This document shows, piece by piece, positions 52,597 to 62,011 of a stretch of DNA of 64,000 nucleotides (position 1 is the stretch's first letter; each line of letters begins with the position of its first letter). The stretch is from Ruminococcus sp. (GTDB lineage Bacteria > Bacillota > Clostridia > Oscillospirales > Ruminococcaceae). Made by a program: the position numbers and the translations under genes. The stretch spans positions 62,001 to 126,000 of the forward strand of contig JAHABC010000002.1 in assembly GCA_018376535.1 (NCBI GenBank), read 5' to 3'. The notes beneath the pieces are model-generated. The model was not told where the DNA came from, searched no databases, and was given only the letters and a program-made list of their open reading frames with translations.

Positions 52597-54516
52597 CTAT
52601 TCCAATTCAAAAGCACCCGTGTATAACTGATAGTACTTTCCATGCTCTTGGATAAGTTTTTCATGCGAACCTTTTTCAATAATTCTGCCGTGTTCAAGAA
52701 CCATAATAACGTCCGAGTTTTTAACGGTAGATAGTCTATGTGCGATTACAAATACGGTTCTGCCATGCATAAGATTATCCATGCCCTTTTGTACTATAGC
52801 CTCAGTTCGGGTATCTATTGAGGAGGTAGCCTCATCTAGTATCATAACTGGAGGGTCAGCAACACACGCTCTAGCTATGGATATAAGCTGTCTTTGACCT
52901 TGAGAAAGTCCTGAGCCATCGCCTTTAAGGACGGTATTGTAGCCATCTGGGAGCATCATAATGAAGTCGTGAGCGTTTGCACGTTTCGATGCAGATATAA
53001 CTTCCTCATCGGTAGCGTCTAGTTTGCCGTAACGGATATTTTCCATAACAGTACCAGTAAACAAGTTTACATCTTGAAGTACAGTACCTAACGAACGTCT
53101 AAGGTCGTCTTTTTTAATCTTGTTTATGTTAATGCCATCGTAACGGATTTTACCATCGGCTATATCGTAAAAGCGATTTATTAAGTTAGTAATAGTAGTC
53201 TTACCAGCACCAGTAGAACCTACAAAGGCTACCTTTTGTCCCTCATGAGCATACAACGATATGTTATGAAGTACTATCTTTTCTTCAGTATAACCGAAGT
53301 CCACATCGTGCATTTCCACATCGCCACGAAGTTGAGTGTAAGTTACAGTACCATCGGCAGAGTGAGGGTGTTTCCAAGCCCATATGCCAGTGTGTTCAGG
53401 AGTTTCAACAATCTTGCCGTCTACTATTTTTGCGTTTACTAGAGTAACATAACCGTTGTCTTGTTCAGGTTCTGCGTCCATAAGAGCGAATATTCTTTCA
53501 GCACCAGCCAAAGCCATAACTATGGAGTTCAACTGTTGCGATACTTGACTTATAGGTTGTGTAAAAGATTTCGACAGTTGCAAGAAACTTACTATAGCAC
53601 CTAAAGTTATGCTAGTAACTCCATTGATAGCTAACGCACCTCCCACAAACGCCAACAGAACGTATTGCAAGTTACCTAGATTGTTCATAATAGGCATTAA
53701 TATGTTAGCAAATCTGTTAGCTTGTGTGGAAGCATAACATAACTCATCGTTTAGTTCGTTGAACTTCTTAATAGTTTCCTCTTCGTGACAGAATACCTTT
53801 ATAACCTTTTGACCGTTTATCATTTCCTCGATGTATCCGTTAGTAGTTCCTAAAGATTGCTGTTGCTTTATAAAGAATGTACCACTCTTACCAGCAATCT
53901 TTTTGGATACCGTTAGCATAACGACTAAAGATATCAACACTACCAGAGTAAGCACCCAACTAGTAGTTACCATAGCTACAAATACTGTCACTATAGTTAT
54001 CACAGATGAGAATACTTGTACTATACTTTGAGTTATCATTTGACGTAGAGTATCGGTATCGTTAGTATAGCAACTCATTAGGTCGCCATGAGTGTGGGTA
54101 TCGAAGTATTTAATAGGAAGTCTTTGCATCTTTTGGAACATTTCGTCACGGATATCTTTTAGTACCTTCTGTGCTATAGTAACCATTATCTGCGAATATG
54201 CTAAGGTGCATAGTACTCCTATTAGATATATTCCCGCCATAGTGCATACTGCTCTAAGCAATCCGCTTAAAACTGGATTGTCCTCTAATAGTAGGGGTGT
54301 GATATAGTCATCTATTAAAGTCTGTATAAACAACGAACCAGCAACTGAACACAATGTGGATAACAATATACATATCAATACTATTAGAAACATAAACTTA
54401 TGTTCTTTAAAGATGTATCCCGTTAGACGCTTAGCAGTGTTCATATTAAACTTAGGTTTACCGTTCATGGTAGGTGGAACACCTTTCATTCCGTTCATAC
54501 GAGGCATATTAATCAC
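52597..54516 (-). CDS. ABC exporter half-transporter, catalytic subunit
   Basis: A 639-residue half-transporter: about six membrane helices in residues ~40-330, then an ATPase domain with a canonical Walker A (GSTGAGKTT), signature LSQGQ and Walker B VMILDEATSSID with the catalytic Glu. It pairs with the adjacent half, whose ATPase is degenerate. It overlaps the upstream exporter gene by eight bases. The N-terminal ~30 residues are Pro/Met/Asn-rich. The substrate is unknown; control by MarR suggests a drug or toxic compound. Confidence 0.93.
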   Translation of the reverse strand: MINMPRMNGMKGVPPTMNGKPKFNMNTAKRLTGYIFKEHKFMFLIVLICILLSTLCSVAGSLFIQTLIDDYITPLLLEDNPVLSGLLRAVCTMAGIYLIGVLCTLAYSQIMVTIAQKVLKDIRDEMFQKMQRLPIKYFDTHTHGDLMSCYTNDTDTLRQMITQSIVQVFSSVITIVTVFVAMVTTSWVLTLVVLISLVVMLTVSKKIAGKSGTFFIKQQQSLGTTNGYIEEMINGQKVIKVFCHEEETIKKFNELNDELCYASTQANRFANILMPIMNNLGNLQYVLLAFVGGALAINGVTSITLGAIVSFLQLSKSFTQPISQVSQQLNSIVMALAGAERIFALMDAEPEQDNGYVTLVNAKIVDGKIVETPEHTGIWAWKHPHSADGTVTYTQLRGDVEMHDVDFGYTEEKIVLHNISLYAHEGQKVAFVGSTGAGKTTITNLINRFYDIADGKIRYDGININKIKKDDLRRSLGTVLQDVNLFTGTVMENIRYGKLDATDEEVISASKRANAHDFIMMLPDGYNTVLKGDGSGLSQGQRQLISIARACVADPPVMILDEATSSIDTRTEAIVQKGMDNLMHGRTVFVIAHRLSTVKNSDVIMVLEHGRIIEKGSHEKLIQEHGKYYQLYTGAFELE

Positions 54517-56242
54517 CCTCCTTAGTTTGTGAGTAGTACACTTCTTGATAGATTGGACTGGATTTTAAAAGTTCATCGTGTGTACCCATTGCCGATACTT
54601 TTCCGTTATCTAATACTATAATCTTGTCTGCCTCCATAATGGAAGATACTCTTTGAGCAATTATTATCTTAGTAGTGTTAGGAATTTCTTCCTTAAAGGC
54701 TTTTCTTATTAAGGCATCAGTCTTAGTATCCACGGCACTGGTGCTGTCATCTAAGATTAGTATTTTAGGTTTTTTCAATAAGGCTCTGGCTATGCAAAGT
54801 CTTTGCTTTTGACCTCCCGATACGTTAGTACCACCTTGTTCGATATAGGTATCGTACTTTTTAGGGAAGGTTTGAATAAAGTCATCGGCTTGAGCAAGTT
54901 TGCAGACGTGTTGAACTTCTTCATCAGAAGCGTCTTTGTTACCCCAACGGATATTGTCACTAATAGTTCCAGAAAATAAGATGTTCTTTTGTAGAACCAT
55001 AGCTACTTCATTTCTAATAGTTTCTATATCGTAATTTTTTACGTCTACACCGCCTACTTTTACAGTACCTATAGTGGTATCGTATATTCTAGGAATTAGT
55101 TGTACAAACGTGGACTTAGATGAGCCAGTACCTCCGATAATTCCAACGGTTTCGCCAGAGTTTATCTTTAGGTTGATATCCTTTAAACAAAGATTATCCT
55201 CACGCTTAGAGTAGCTAAAAGATACGTTATCAAACTCAATAGAACTGTCCTTTACTTCCATAACAGGATTGTCACAGTTTTTGAGGTCGCTAGTTTCATC
55301 AAGGACTTCTACAACTCTTTCCATAGATGCTCTAGACATAGTAATCATGACGAAAATCATGGAGAGCATCATTAAGCTCATAAGAATTTGCATACCATAG
55401 GATATCATACTAGTAAGTTCGCCAGTGGTTAGGGCTACGGAGTTGGTAGTTATAATCAACTTAGAGCCAATCCAAGCGATTAGTATTAGTACTAAGTCTA
55501 TGCATAGCATCATAATAGGTTGGTTTAAAGAGATTAATCTTTCTGCCTTAGAGAATAGTTTGTATATCTCAGTGGATACCTTTTCAAACTTCTTTATTTC
55601 GTAATCTTCTCTAACGAAAGACTTTACTACTCTAATTCCCATTAGATTTTCTTGAACTACATTGTTTAAGTTATCATAAGTTTTAAAGACCTTTTCAAAG
55701 GTTGGGTGAGCGTGTTTTACTATTACAAATAGTGCGATTAAAAGTATAGGTATCACACATAGAAAGATGGTTGCCATCTTTGGACTAATAGCCCACGCCA
55801 TAACTATAGAAGATATAAACATTATAGGACTTCTTACAGCTATTCTAATAACCATTTGATAAGCATTCTGTACGTTAGTAATATCGGTGGTTAAACGAGT
55901 TACTAAACTAGAGGTAGAAAACTTATCTATGTTGGAAAATGAAAAAGATTGAACTCTTTCGAACATACTTTTTCTTAAATTTTTAGCAAATCCACACGAT
56001 GCCGTTGCGGCAAAGTGTCCTGAAAGTGCTCCAAAGGTCAACGATAATAATGCCATAACTACCAGTAGCAAACCGTACTTTACTATGTTAGACATATCGC
56101 CTTTATTGATACCGTTATCTATTAGACCTGCCGTAAAGAATGGCAAAAGTACTTCCATGACAACTTCGCCCGTTACGAGTACTGGTGCTAGTATAGATGC
56201 ACTCTTATACTCTTTAACTTGGGATAATAATTTTTTTACCAT
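54509..56242 (-). CDS. ABC exporter half-transporter, degenerate-ATPase subunit
   Basis: A 577-residue half-transporter of the LmrA/BmrC type. Membrane helices cover the first ~310 residues. The ATPase domain has Walker A GGTGSSKST, signature VSGGQ and Walker B ILILDDSTSAVD, in which the catalytic Glu is replaced by Asp. This is the usual asymmetry in heterodimeric exporters, where the partner supplies the active site. It starts at ATG 56242 after GAAAGGA and heads the two-gene operon. Confidence 0.93.
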   Translation of the reverse strand: MVKKLLSQVKEYKSASILAPVLVTGEVVMEVLLPFFTAGLIDNGINKGDMSNIVKYGLLLVVMALLSLTFGALSGHFAATASCGFAKNLRKSMFERVQSFSFSNIDKFSTSSLVTRLTTDITNVQNAYQMVIRIAVRSPIMFISSIVMAWAISPKMATIFLCVIPILLIALFVIVKHAHPTFEKVFKTYDNLNNVVQENLMGIRVVKSFVREDYEIKKFEKVSTEIYKLFSKAERLISLNQPIMMLCIDLVLILIAWIGSKLIITTNSVALTTGELTSMISYGMQILMSLMMLSMIFVMITMSRASMERVVEVLDETSDLKNCDNPVMEVKDSSIEFDNVSFSYSKREDNLCLKDINLKINSGETVGIIGGTGSSKSTFVQLIPRIYDTTIGTVKVGGVDVKNYDIETIRNEVAMVLQKNILFSGTISDNIRWGNKDASDEEVQHVCKLAQADDFIQTFPKKYDTYIEQGGTNVSGGQKQRLCIARALLKKPKILILDDSTSAVDTKTDALIRKAFKEEIPNTTKIIIAQRVSSIMEADKIIVLDNGKVSAMGTHDELLKSSPIYQEVYYSQTKEGD

Positions 56243-56267
56243 TTAGTTAATCCTTTCTTTATATATT

Positions 56268-56331
56268 TGTAAGCCTCCTAACAGTTTACACGTTATTTTT
56301 TAGGATACATACGTTTAGTATATGTATCCTA
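56268..56331 (-). promoter_or_regulatory. Operator region of the exporter operon
   Basis: A perfect inverted repeat TAGGATACATA / TATGTATCCTA (56301-56311 and 56321-56331) lies upstream of the exporter gene and overlaps a TATACT -10 candidate on the minus strand. A second stretch at about 56268-56293 resembles the MarR gene's own upstream words, ACTGTTAGGA. TTAGGATAC is shared with the MarR promoter, so MarR probably binds both. Confidence 0.65.
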
Positions 56332-56334
56332 GCA

Positions 56335-56553
56335 AATAATATATAATAATTATTATCTGTTAATTATTAATTAATTATTATTTATTATTTATTATTTATT
56401 ATTTATTATTTATTAATTATTAATTAATCATGTATCTATGGAATTTAACCAGTTACCACAATTGTATATAATATATAATAATTAATATATAATAATTATT
56501 ATTTGCTAATTATTAATTAATTATTATTTATTATTTATTAATTATTAATTGTT
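56335..56553 (-). repeat. AT-rich repeat element, copy B (inverted)
   Basis: Read on the minus strand it begins AACAATTAATAATTAATAAA just after the MarR gene and has the core GGTTAAATTCCATAGATACA (core region 56430-56451), then a second AT-rich block. The second block carries more copies of a 7-base unit (ATTATTT) than copy A. It ends beside the exporter operator. Confidence 0.8.
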
Positions 56554-56557
56554 ATAG

Positions 56558-57016
56558 TTATTCCAGATTTTGTTTTATTTTTTCTATAATAGTACGAAAA
56601 GTATCTATTTCTTGTTGAGTAAGCCCTTGTTCCAGATTTTTATTAAACTCATCTATTTTAGTCATTATATTTTTATGTAGCAAGATAGCTTTATCAGTAA
56701 GAGTTACCAGTTTAATTCTAGCATCTTTTTTAGAGTACTCTCTAGTTATAAAGCCGTTTTTCTCCATAAGTTTTAAAATTCCCGTAATAGTGGAACGTCT
56801 ACGAGCGAACTCTGTTTCTAAATCTTTTTGAGTTACTGTATGGTTCTTATGAGAGTATATAAAGCCTATAATGTGGCTCTGCATTATGGTTAGATTGCAA
56901 CCGTTCTCATTTTGAAATTGACCATCGTTTAATAGTTTGGTATCAAAGGCACGACCTATTAGTATAGCCAACTGTTTAATATCGAACCCTATAGATTTAG
57001 ATTGACAGTTCTCCAA
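56558..57016 (-). CDS. MarR-family transcriptional regulator
   Basis: A 152-residue winged-helix regulator. The domain includes VTQKDLETEFARRRSTITGILKLMEKNGFITREY and the wing SKKDARIKLVTLTDKA (shown in parts), with flanking helices for dimerisation. It probably represses the exporter operon and itself, because the TTAGGATAC word occurs at both promoters. The start is TTG behind GGAGGTGA. The repeat element begins five bases after its stop. Confidence 0.92.
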   Translation of the reverse strand: MENCQSKSIGFDIKQLAILIGRAFDTKLLNDGQFQNENGCNLTIMQSHIIGFIYSHKNHTVTQKDLETEFARRRSTITGILKLMEKNGFITREYSKKDARIKLVTLTDKAILLHKNIMTKIDEFNKNLEQGLTQQEIDTFRTIIEKIKQNLE

Positions 57017-57038
57017 AAAGTATCACCTCCAAAATATA

Positions 57039-57096
57039 GTTAGTGTACTTACTGTTAGGATACTTACATTATATCATTTAGATATAGCAAAGTCAA
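57039..57096 (-). promoter_or_regulatory. Promoter of MarR with two operator-like repeats
   Basis: Minus strand: TTGACT, 17 bases, TATAAT (57068-57096). Downstream of the -10, plus-strand words GTTAGTGTACTTAC (57039-57052) and GTTAGGATACTTAC (57054-57067) form direct repeats spaced 15 bases. They are likely autoregulatory sites. Confidence 0.75.
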
Positions 57097-57126
57097 GTAG
57101 ATGATATAATTTCATAATTCTATCAC

Positions 57127-57159
57127 AAAACAAAAAGATGGCTGTATCTTAGCCATCTT
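57127..57159 (-). terminator. Terminator after the uridine-kinase-like gene
   Basis: Minus strand: AGATGGCT and AGCCATCT form a stem, followed by TTTTTGTTTT. Confidence 0.85.
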
Positions 57160-57169
57160 TGTAGATATA

Positions 57170-58105
57170 TTAATATTCAAACTTACTTCCACCTATGAAC
57201 TCTCTAACTATTGAGGTGTTAGGCACTAAATCGGAAGTTGTTTCTATAACTTCTGATAGAAAACTTACTATTTCGTTATATTCAATATTAGATTTCATAT
57301 CATTTTGTATAGATAGTAGGTCGTTTAGTAGATATCTTTTGTAGATAGAGGGTTCATAACTATGGAAGGTATCTATATCAAAATTAGCTAGAGGCTTGAA
57401 AGGTGTGATATACTTCTGTTCTCCTACAGATACTGAATTGAAGTAGCTAAATATATCCACATAGTTTCTACCCCTAAATAGGCTATCACGCATGAGTCTA
57501 CGCATCAATCTAATACATTTAGGGTGAAGTACTGCACCGTCATCGTTTACTAGACGAGTTCTAACGCTGACGTATATCTTGGTAGTGTTATCGGTAGACC
57601 CCGTAACCATGGGATTTAATGCGTGTATACCCTCAAAGATTACTATTTCACCCTTATTGACTTTAAACGGTCTATACCCTCCACGCACTTGATTAGTAAA
57701 ATTGAAGTATGGCATATCAAAGGATTTACCTTGCGATATACTATAGATGTTATCTTGTAAAGTTTGCATATCTATGCACAAAGGAGATTCTAAGTCTATA
57801 GAGCCGTCCCCATTTTTAGGCATATCGGGGGAGTCGTTAGACTTAAAATAGTTATCCAACGAAATAACACTAGATGGACAATCAAAGTCATCTAGTAATA
57901 TCTTAGATAGTTTTAATGCAGATGTAGTCTTTCCTGAACCTGATGGTCCAGATATTAATACTATGGGTTTATCTTCTAAACTTTCCACTATGCTATTGGC
58001 AGTATTGACTAGTTGGTCTATATAATGTTGTTCACATTGATTAATAAAATCTATAGTATTATTTTCCAAATTAGAATTTATTGTGTTAATATTAATAAAC
58101 TTCAA
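57170..58105 (-). CDS. Uridine kinase/phosphoribulokinase-family P-loop kinase
   Basis: A 311-residue nucleoside-kinase-like protein. Walker A is SGPSGSGKTTSA near residue 55; the family blocks SLDNYFKSNDSPDMPKNG, FTNQVRGGYRPFKV and EIVIFEGIHALNP follow. It probably phosphorylates uridine or a related nucleoside. It has a leading ~45-residue segment instead of the N-terminal TGS domain seen in some clostridial uridine kinases. The start is TTG after GGAGGA. Confidence 0.88.
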   Translation of the reverse strand: MKFININTINSNLENNTIDFINQCEQHYIDQLVNTANSIVESLEDKPIVLISGPSGSGKTTSALKLSKILLDDFDCPSSVISLDNYFKSNDSPDMPKNGDGSIDLESPLCIDMQTLQDNIYSISQGKSFDMPYFNFTNQVRGGYRPFKVNKGEIVIFEGIHALNPMVTGSTDNTTKIYVSVRTRLVNDDGAVLHPKCIRLMRRLMRDSLFRGRNYVDIFSYFNSVSVGEQKYITPFKPLANFDIDTFHSYEPSIYKRYLLNDLLSIQNDMKSNIEYNEIVSFLSEVIETTSDLVPNTSIVREFIGGSKFEY

Positions 58106-58137
58106 AAAAATTCCTCCTAAAAGATAGTTATAGTAAT

Positions 58138-58167
58138 ATTATATAATATTTTAAGGTAATTAGTCAA
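58138..58167 (-). promoter_or_regulatory. Promoter of the kinase gene
   Basis: Minus strand: TTGACT, 18 bases, TATAAT. Confidence 0.65.
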
Positions 58168-58211
58168 TATATTTATTAAGTTTTTATATAGTTAAAAACT
58201 TGCTAGTAGTA

Positions 58212-58240
58212 TTGACAAATTCAAAAAACTATGATATACT
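58212..58240 (+). promoter_or_regulatory. Promoter of tRNA-Gln
   Basis: TTGACA, 17 bases, TATACT, about 40 bases before the tRNA. Confidence 0.82.
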
Positions 58241-58278
58241 ATTTAAGTCATCAAGATTTTTCCCTTGATGGCTTATTT

Positions 58279-58350
58279 TGGGGTATCGCCAAGCGGTAAG
58301 GCAGTGGATTCTGATTCCACCATTCAGGGGTTCAAATCCCTTTACCCCAG
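58279..58350 (+). tRNA. tRNA-Gln (anticodon CTG)
   Basis: Complete cloverleaf: acceptor TGGGGTA/TACCCCA, D arm with GCCAAGCGGTAAGGC, anticodon stem GTGGA/TCCAC around TTCTGAT, and T arm GGGGTTCAAATCCC. The U-A first acceptor pair and discriminator G are typical of tRNA-Gln. CCA is not encoded. Confidence 0.95.
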
Positions 58351-58400
58351 TTGGCGTTTCGCATCGGGGCGAAACGTGTGTATTCATGTTATAGGGCAGA

Positions 58401-58428
58401 AGACGTGACAGATATCACGTCTTTTTGT
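58401..58428 (+). terminator. Terminator after tRNA-Gln
   Basis: AGACGTGA and TCACGTCT form an 8-bp stem followed by TTTTTG. A small hairpin GTTTCGC/GCGAAAC lies earlier at about 58354-58374. Confidence 0.85.
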
Positions 58429-58517
58429 TTTGTGTACACTTTATTTTTGTTAAAGTGGATTTACAATTTTGATATCTACCCTTATTACTATAATTAAAAA
58501 AAGGTCGTGTTTATAAG

Positions 58518-59741
58518 ATGAGAATTATTAATGGTGGTGTAGCATCAGCAAAAGGTTTTGAAACTTCCTCTGTTGAGGCTAACATAAAGTATAAAAATAG
58601 AAAAGATATGTCTTTAATATACAGTCAAGCCCCTTGTAAGATGGCTGGTACTTTTACTAAGAATGTAGTAAAGGCATCTTGTGTACTTTGGGACAAGGAA
58701 TTGAACGAAAGCGGTACAGATATTCATGCAGTAGTAATAAACTCTGGAATTGCTAACGCTTGTACTGGTAAACAAGGTTACGATTACTGTATGAAAACTG
58801 CTGAGGCTGTTGCTAAAGTACTTCCTGTTAAGTATCATGAAGTTTTAGTAGCATCTACTGGAGTTATAGGTATGCAACTTCCTATTGATAAGATTACTAA
58901 CGGTGTAAACGCTCTAGCTAGTTCCAAAGAACACTCCCTAGAGGCTAGTGTGCAATCTGCTAAAGCTATTATGACTACCGATACTAAGCCTAAACACATA
59001 GCCGTAGAAGTGGAAATAGGTGGCAAGTTGGTTACTATCGGGGGTATGTGTAAAGGCTCTGGTATGATACACCCTAATATGTGTACTATGTTAGCGTTTA
59101 TTACTACCGACGTTGCTATATCTAAAGAGTTACTACAAGAGGCTCTTAGCACTGATATTTTAGATACCTACAATATGATATCTGTCGATGGCGATACTTC
59201 TACTAACGATACCGTACTACTACTTGCTAACGGTTTAGCTGAAAATCCTACTATTACCGAAAAAAATCAAGACTACTACACTTTCCTAGAGGCTCTACAC
59301 TATATAAATGAGGAGTTTGCTAAGAAGATAGCCGGTGATGGCGAAGGTGCTACTGCTTTAGTTCAAGCTAAGGTTGTAAACGCTAAATCTAAGGAAGATG
59401 CTAGAACTATAGCTAAGTCTATAATATGTTCCTCTTTGACCAAGTGTGCAATATTCGGCCACGATGCTAACTGGGGCAGAATACTTTGTGCTATGGGATA
59501 CTCTGGTGTACAGTTCGACCCTAACCGTGTGGAAGTTTCTATAGCTGATGATGTTAAGACTATCCTTATATTTAAAGATGGTTCTGCCGTTGACTACAGC
59601 GAGGCTGAAGCTACTGAAGTACTATCTAAACCAGTAGTAAACATAGTCGCAGATATCAAAATGGGCGAGAGTTCTGCCATTGCATATGGTTGCGACCTAT
59701 CTTATGATTACGTTAAAATCAATGCAGACTATCGTTCGTAG
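58518..59741 (+). CDS. argJ: Bifunctional ornithine/glutamate acetyltransferase
   Basis: A 407-residue ArgJ of the arginine pathway, which transfers acetyl groups from acetylornithine to glutamate. Family blocks are present: INSGIANACTGKQGY, VASTGVIGMQLPIDK, GGMCKGSGMIHPNMCTMLAFITTD and KIAGDGEGATALVQ. The self-cleavage Thr is in MCTML, where Ala usually precedes Thr; here it is Cys. A stem CACTTTA/TAAAGTG lies about 60-80 bases upstream. No other arg gene is nearby, so it is isolated. The start has a weak AAAAGG site. Confidence 0.94.
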   Translation: MRIINGGVASAKGFETSSVEANIKYKNRKDMSLIYSQAPCKMAGTFTKNVVKASCVLWDKELNESGTDIHAVVINSGIANACTGKQGYDYCMKTAEAVAKVLPVKYHEVLVASTGVIGMQLPIDKITNGVNALASSKEHSLEASVQSAKAIMTTDTKPKHIAVEVEIGGKLVTIGGMCKGSGMIHPNMCTMLAFITTDVAISKELLQEALSTDILDTYNMISVDGDTSTNDTVLLLANGLAENPTITEKNQDYYTFLEALHYINEEFAKKIAGDGEGATALVQAKVVNAKSKEDARTIAKSIICSSLTKCAIFGHDANWGRILCAMGYSGVQFDPNRVEVSIADDVKTILIFKDGSAVDYSEAEATEVLSKPVVNIVADIKMGESSAIAYGCDLSYDYVKINADYRS

Positions 59742-59798
59742 TTAAAAGTTTCAAATAGATAACTTCAAAATTGTGTATCTACTTGGAAAGGACTTTGT

Positions 59799-61040
59799 AT
59801 GTTTGTAAATGAAGAAAAAATCCCTAACGCTCTTTTGATATCCGTAGATACTGGCGAGTTCGATAATGAAACCTCTATTAACGAACTCTCCGAATTGACT
59901 AAGACTGCTAATGCTAACGTCGTAGCAACGGTAATCCAAAAAAGACCTTGCTTTGAAAAGTCTACTTGCATAGGTCGTGGCAGATTGCTAGAAGTCGCCG
60001 AAACTTGCAAACAGTTGGACGTGGATTTGATTATCTTTGACCACGAACTGACTGCTACTCAAGTGCGTAATATTGAAGATGCTACCAACGTTAGAACTAT
60101 CGACAGAACTACTCTAATATTAGATATCTTTGCTCAACGTGCTAGAACTAAAGAGGGTAAACTTCAAGTAGAGTTGGCTCAGCAGAAGTATCGTCTACCT
60201 AGATTGGCTGGTATGGGTGTTACACTATCTAGGCTTGGTGGTGGAATAGGTACTCGTGGCCCTGGTGAAACTAAGTTGGAAACCGATAAACGTCACATTA
60301 GAACTAGAATATCTGTATTGGAAAATGAACTCGCTGAACTTAAAAAACATCGTGAGTTTAGTCGCATTCGCAGAAAAAAAGATAGTGTTCTTTGCGTGGC
60401 TATAGTCGGATACACCAACGCTGGAAAGTCTACTTTGATTAACGCTCTAACCGACTCCAACATTTTGGCTGAAGATAAACTTTTCGCTACTTTGGATACT
60501 ACTTCCAGAGGTTTGGAACTCCCTGACGGTAGAAACGTCTTAATAACCGATACCGTCGGTCTAATTCGCAGACTTCCTCACAACTTGGTAGAGGCTTTTA
60601 AATCTACTTTGGAGGAGGCTTCCAATTCCGACTTGATTCTTAACGTAGTAGATGCCTCATCTAATGACTTTCAAGAACATCTGGACGTTACTAACTCGCT
60701 ACTTAACGAACTGGGTTGTAATGATATCCCAAAAGTTACGGTGTTCAATAAGTGTGATATGTGCGACTATACTAATACGCTCCCATTGGATAACACTCAT
60801 GTTAAGATATCTGCTAAGCAAAAGGTCGGCTTTGATAACCTACTCAACGCTATAGCTGATAATCTACCTATTACTAGTCGCAGATTAAAAGCTATTATCC
60901 CATATGATAAGTCTAATTTGATATCTTTGGTTATGATGGACGGTAAAGTGTTCTCTCAAGAGTACCTCCCAAACGGAACTCTTATTGATGCTCTTGTAGA
61001 TATCAAAGTGCTACATCAAATTGAACCTTTTAAAGTTTAA
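59799..61040 (+). CDS. hflX: Ribosome-associated GTPase HflX
   Basis: A 413-residue GTPase. The N-terminal domain includes the glycine-rich GRGRLLEVAE and GGGIGTRGPGETKLETDKR. The G domain has G1 VGYTNAGKSTLINAL, G3 DTVGLI and G4 NKCD. HflX binds the 50S ribosome and rescues stalled ribosomes under stress. It starts after GGAAAGG, about 57 bases downstream of argJ, so the two may be co-transcribed. Confidence 0.96.
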   Translation: MFVNEEKIPNALLISVDTGEFDNETSINELSELTKTANANVVATVIQKRPCFEKSTCIGRGRLLEVAETCKQLDVDLIIFDHELTATQVRNIEDATNVRTIDRTTLILDIFAQRARTKEGKLQVELAQQKYRLPRLAGMGVTLSRLGGGIGTRGPGETKLETDKRHIRTRISVLENELAELKKHREFSRIRRKKDSVLCVAIVGYTNAGKSTLINALTDSNILAEDKLFATLDTTSRGLELPDGRNVLITDTVGLIRRLPHNLVEAFKSTLEEASNSDLILNVVDASSNDFQEHLDVTNSLLNELGCNDIPKVTVFNKCDMCDYTNTLPLDNTHVKISAKQKVGFDNLLNAIADNLPITSRRLKAIIPYDKSNLISLVMMDGKVFSQEYLPNGTLIDALVDIKVLHQIEPFKV

Positions 61041-61051
61041 TATAATATTAT

Positions 61052-61081
61052 ATCCCTAGTATGTTTACTAGGGATTTTTTT
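61052..61081 (+). terminator. Terminator after hflX
   Basis: ATCCCTAGTA and TACTAGGGAT form a 10-bp stem followed by TTTTTT. Confidence 0.88.
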
Positions 61082-61086
61082 ATGTG

Positions 61087-61121
61087 TAAATAAATCCCCT
61101 AACCACATAGGCAAGGGGATT
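61087..61121 (-). terminator. Terminator after rpsI
   Basis: Minus strand: AATCCCCT and AGGGGATT form a stem with an interior loop, followed by TTATTT. Confidence 0.75.
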
Positions 61122-61157
61122 GTATATAAATATATAAGCGATATACTTTGTGCAGAA

Positions 61158-61559
61158 CTATCTCTTAGAGAATTGAGGAGCACGTCTAGCAGCCTTAAGA
61201 CCGTATTTTTTACGTTCCTTCATACGAGGGTCACGAGTTAGGAAGCCTTCCTTCTTAAGAGCAGGTCTAAGTTCTGGATTGAATATTAGTAAAGCTCTAG
61301 CGATACCGTGTCTAATAGCACCAGCTTGACCAGTAACACCACCACCAGTGACAGTACAAACTACATCGAAGTTTTCAGTATTGCCAGTAAGAGCAAGTGG
61401 TTGACGAACGATTAACTTTAAAGTTTCAAGACCAAAATAGTCATCAATATTTCTGCCATTGATAGTAACCTTACCAGTACCTCTGTAAAGTCTAACTCTA
61501 GCTACAGAACTTTTTCTTCTACCAGTACCGTAGAAATATTCTTGTTTAGATTCGTACAT
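61158..61559 (-). CDS. rpsI: 30S ribosomal protein S9
   Basis: A 133-residue S9, with the conserved [39 protein letters not shown] and the basic C-terminus [13 protein letters not shown] that reaches the ribosomal P site. It is downstream of rplM in the usual operon, about 20 bases apart. Confidence 0.98.
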   Translation of the reverse strand: MYESKQEYFYGTGRRKSSVARVRLYRGTGKVTINGRNIDDYFGLETLKLIVRQPLALTGNTENFDVVCTVTGGGVTGQAGAIRHGIARALLIFNPELRPALKKEGFLTRDPRMKERKKYGLKAARRAPQFSKR

Positions 61560-61579
61560 AATAATAATACTCCTTTCTA

Positions 61580-62011
61580 TTATGCGTTGTAAACTTCAGG
61601 CTTTTGAGCTTGTTGTTCGTGTTCGCTACCAGCGTAAACTCTTAAACGAGTTAGAGCCTTATCGCCAAGAGTATTGTTAGGGAGCATACCTCTAACGGCA
61701 TAGAACATAGCTTTGTCTGGGTTAGTGCTCATTAATTCTTTGTATTGAATTTTCTTTAAGCCACCAATCCAGCCAGTGTGCCAGATGTAATGTTTTTGTT
61801 CTAACTTTTTACCAGTAAGAACAGCTTTAGCACAGTTTATAATAATTACGGCATCACCACAATCGGCATTAGGAGCAAAAGTTGGCTTGTGCTTACCTCT
61901 AAGAATGTGAGCAGCAGTAGCAGCAACTCTACCAAGAGACTTGCCTTCAGCGTCTAAGATGTACCATTTTTTTTGATTTAAATCATCAGCTTTTGGCATA
62001 TAAGTTGACAT
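61580..62011 (-). CDS. rplM: 50S ribosomal protein L13
   Basis: A 143-residue L13 ([39 protein letters not shown]..., read in segments), with [13 protein letters not shown] and the C-terminal [16 protein letters not shown]. It assembles early on the 50S subunit. GGAGGATATACATT precedes the start, and the 5' leader is structured. Confidence 0.98.
   Translation of the reverse strand: MSTYMPKADDLNQKKWYILDAEGKSLGRVAATAAHILRGKHKPTFAPNADCGDAVIIINCAKAVLTGKKLEQKHYIWHTGWIGGLKKIQYKELMSTNPDKAMFYAVRGMLPNNTLGDKALTRLRVYAGSEHEQQAQKPEVYNA

Noticed and set aside
56335..56553. CRISPR array or telomere-like tandem array
   Set aside because: The units are short AT-rich words without regular spacers; the layout is an inverted pair of a repeat element.
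58437..58457. ArgR operator before argJ
   Set aside because: The stem CACTTTA/TAAAGTG does not match the usual ARG box; it is only noted as a palindrome.
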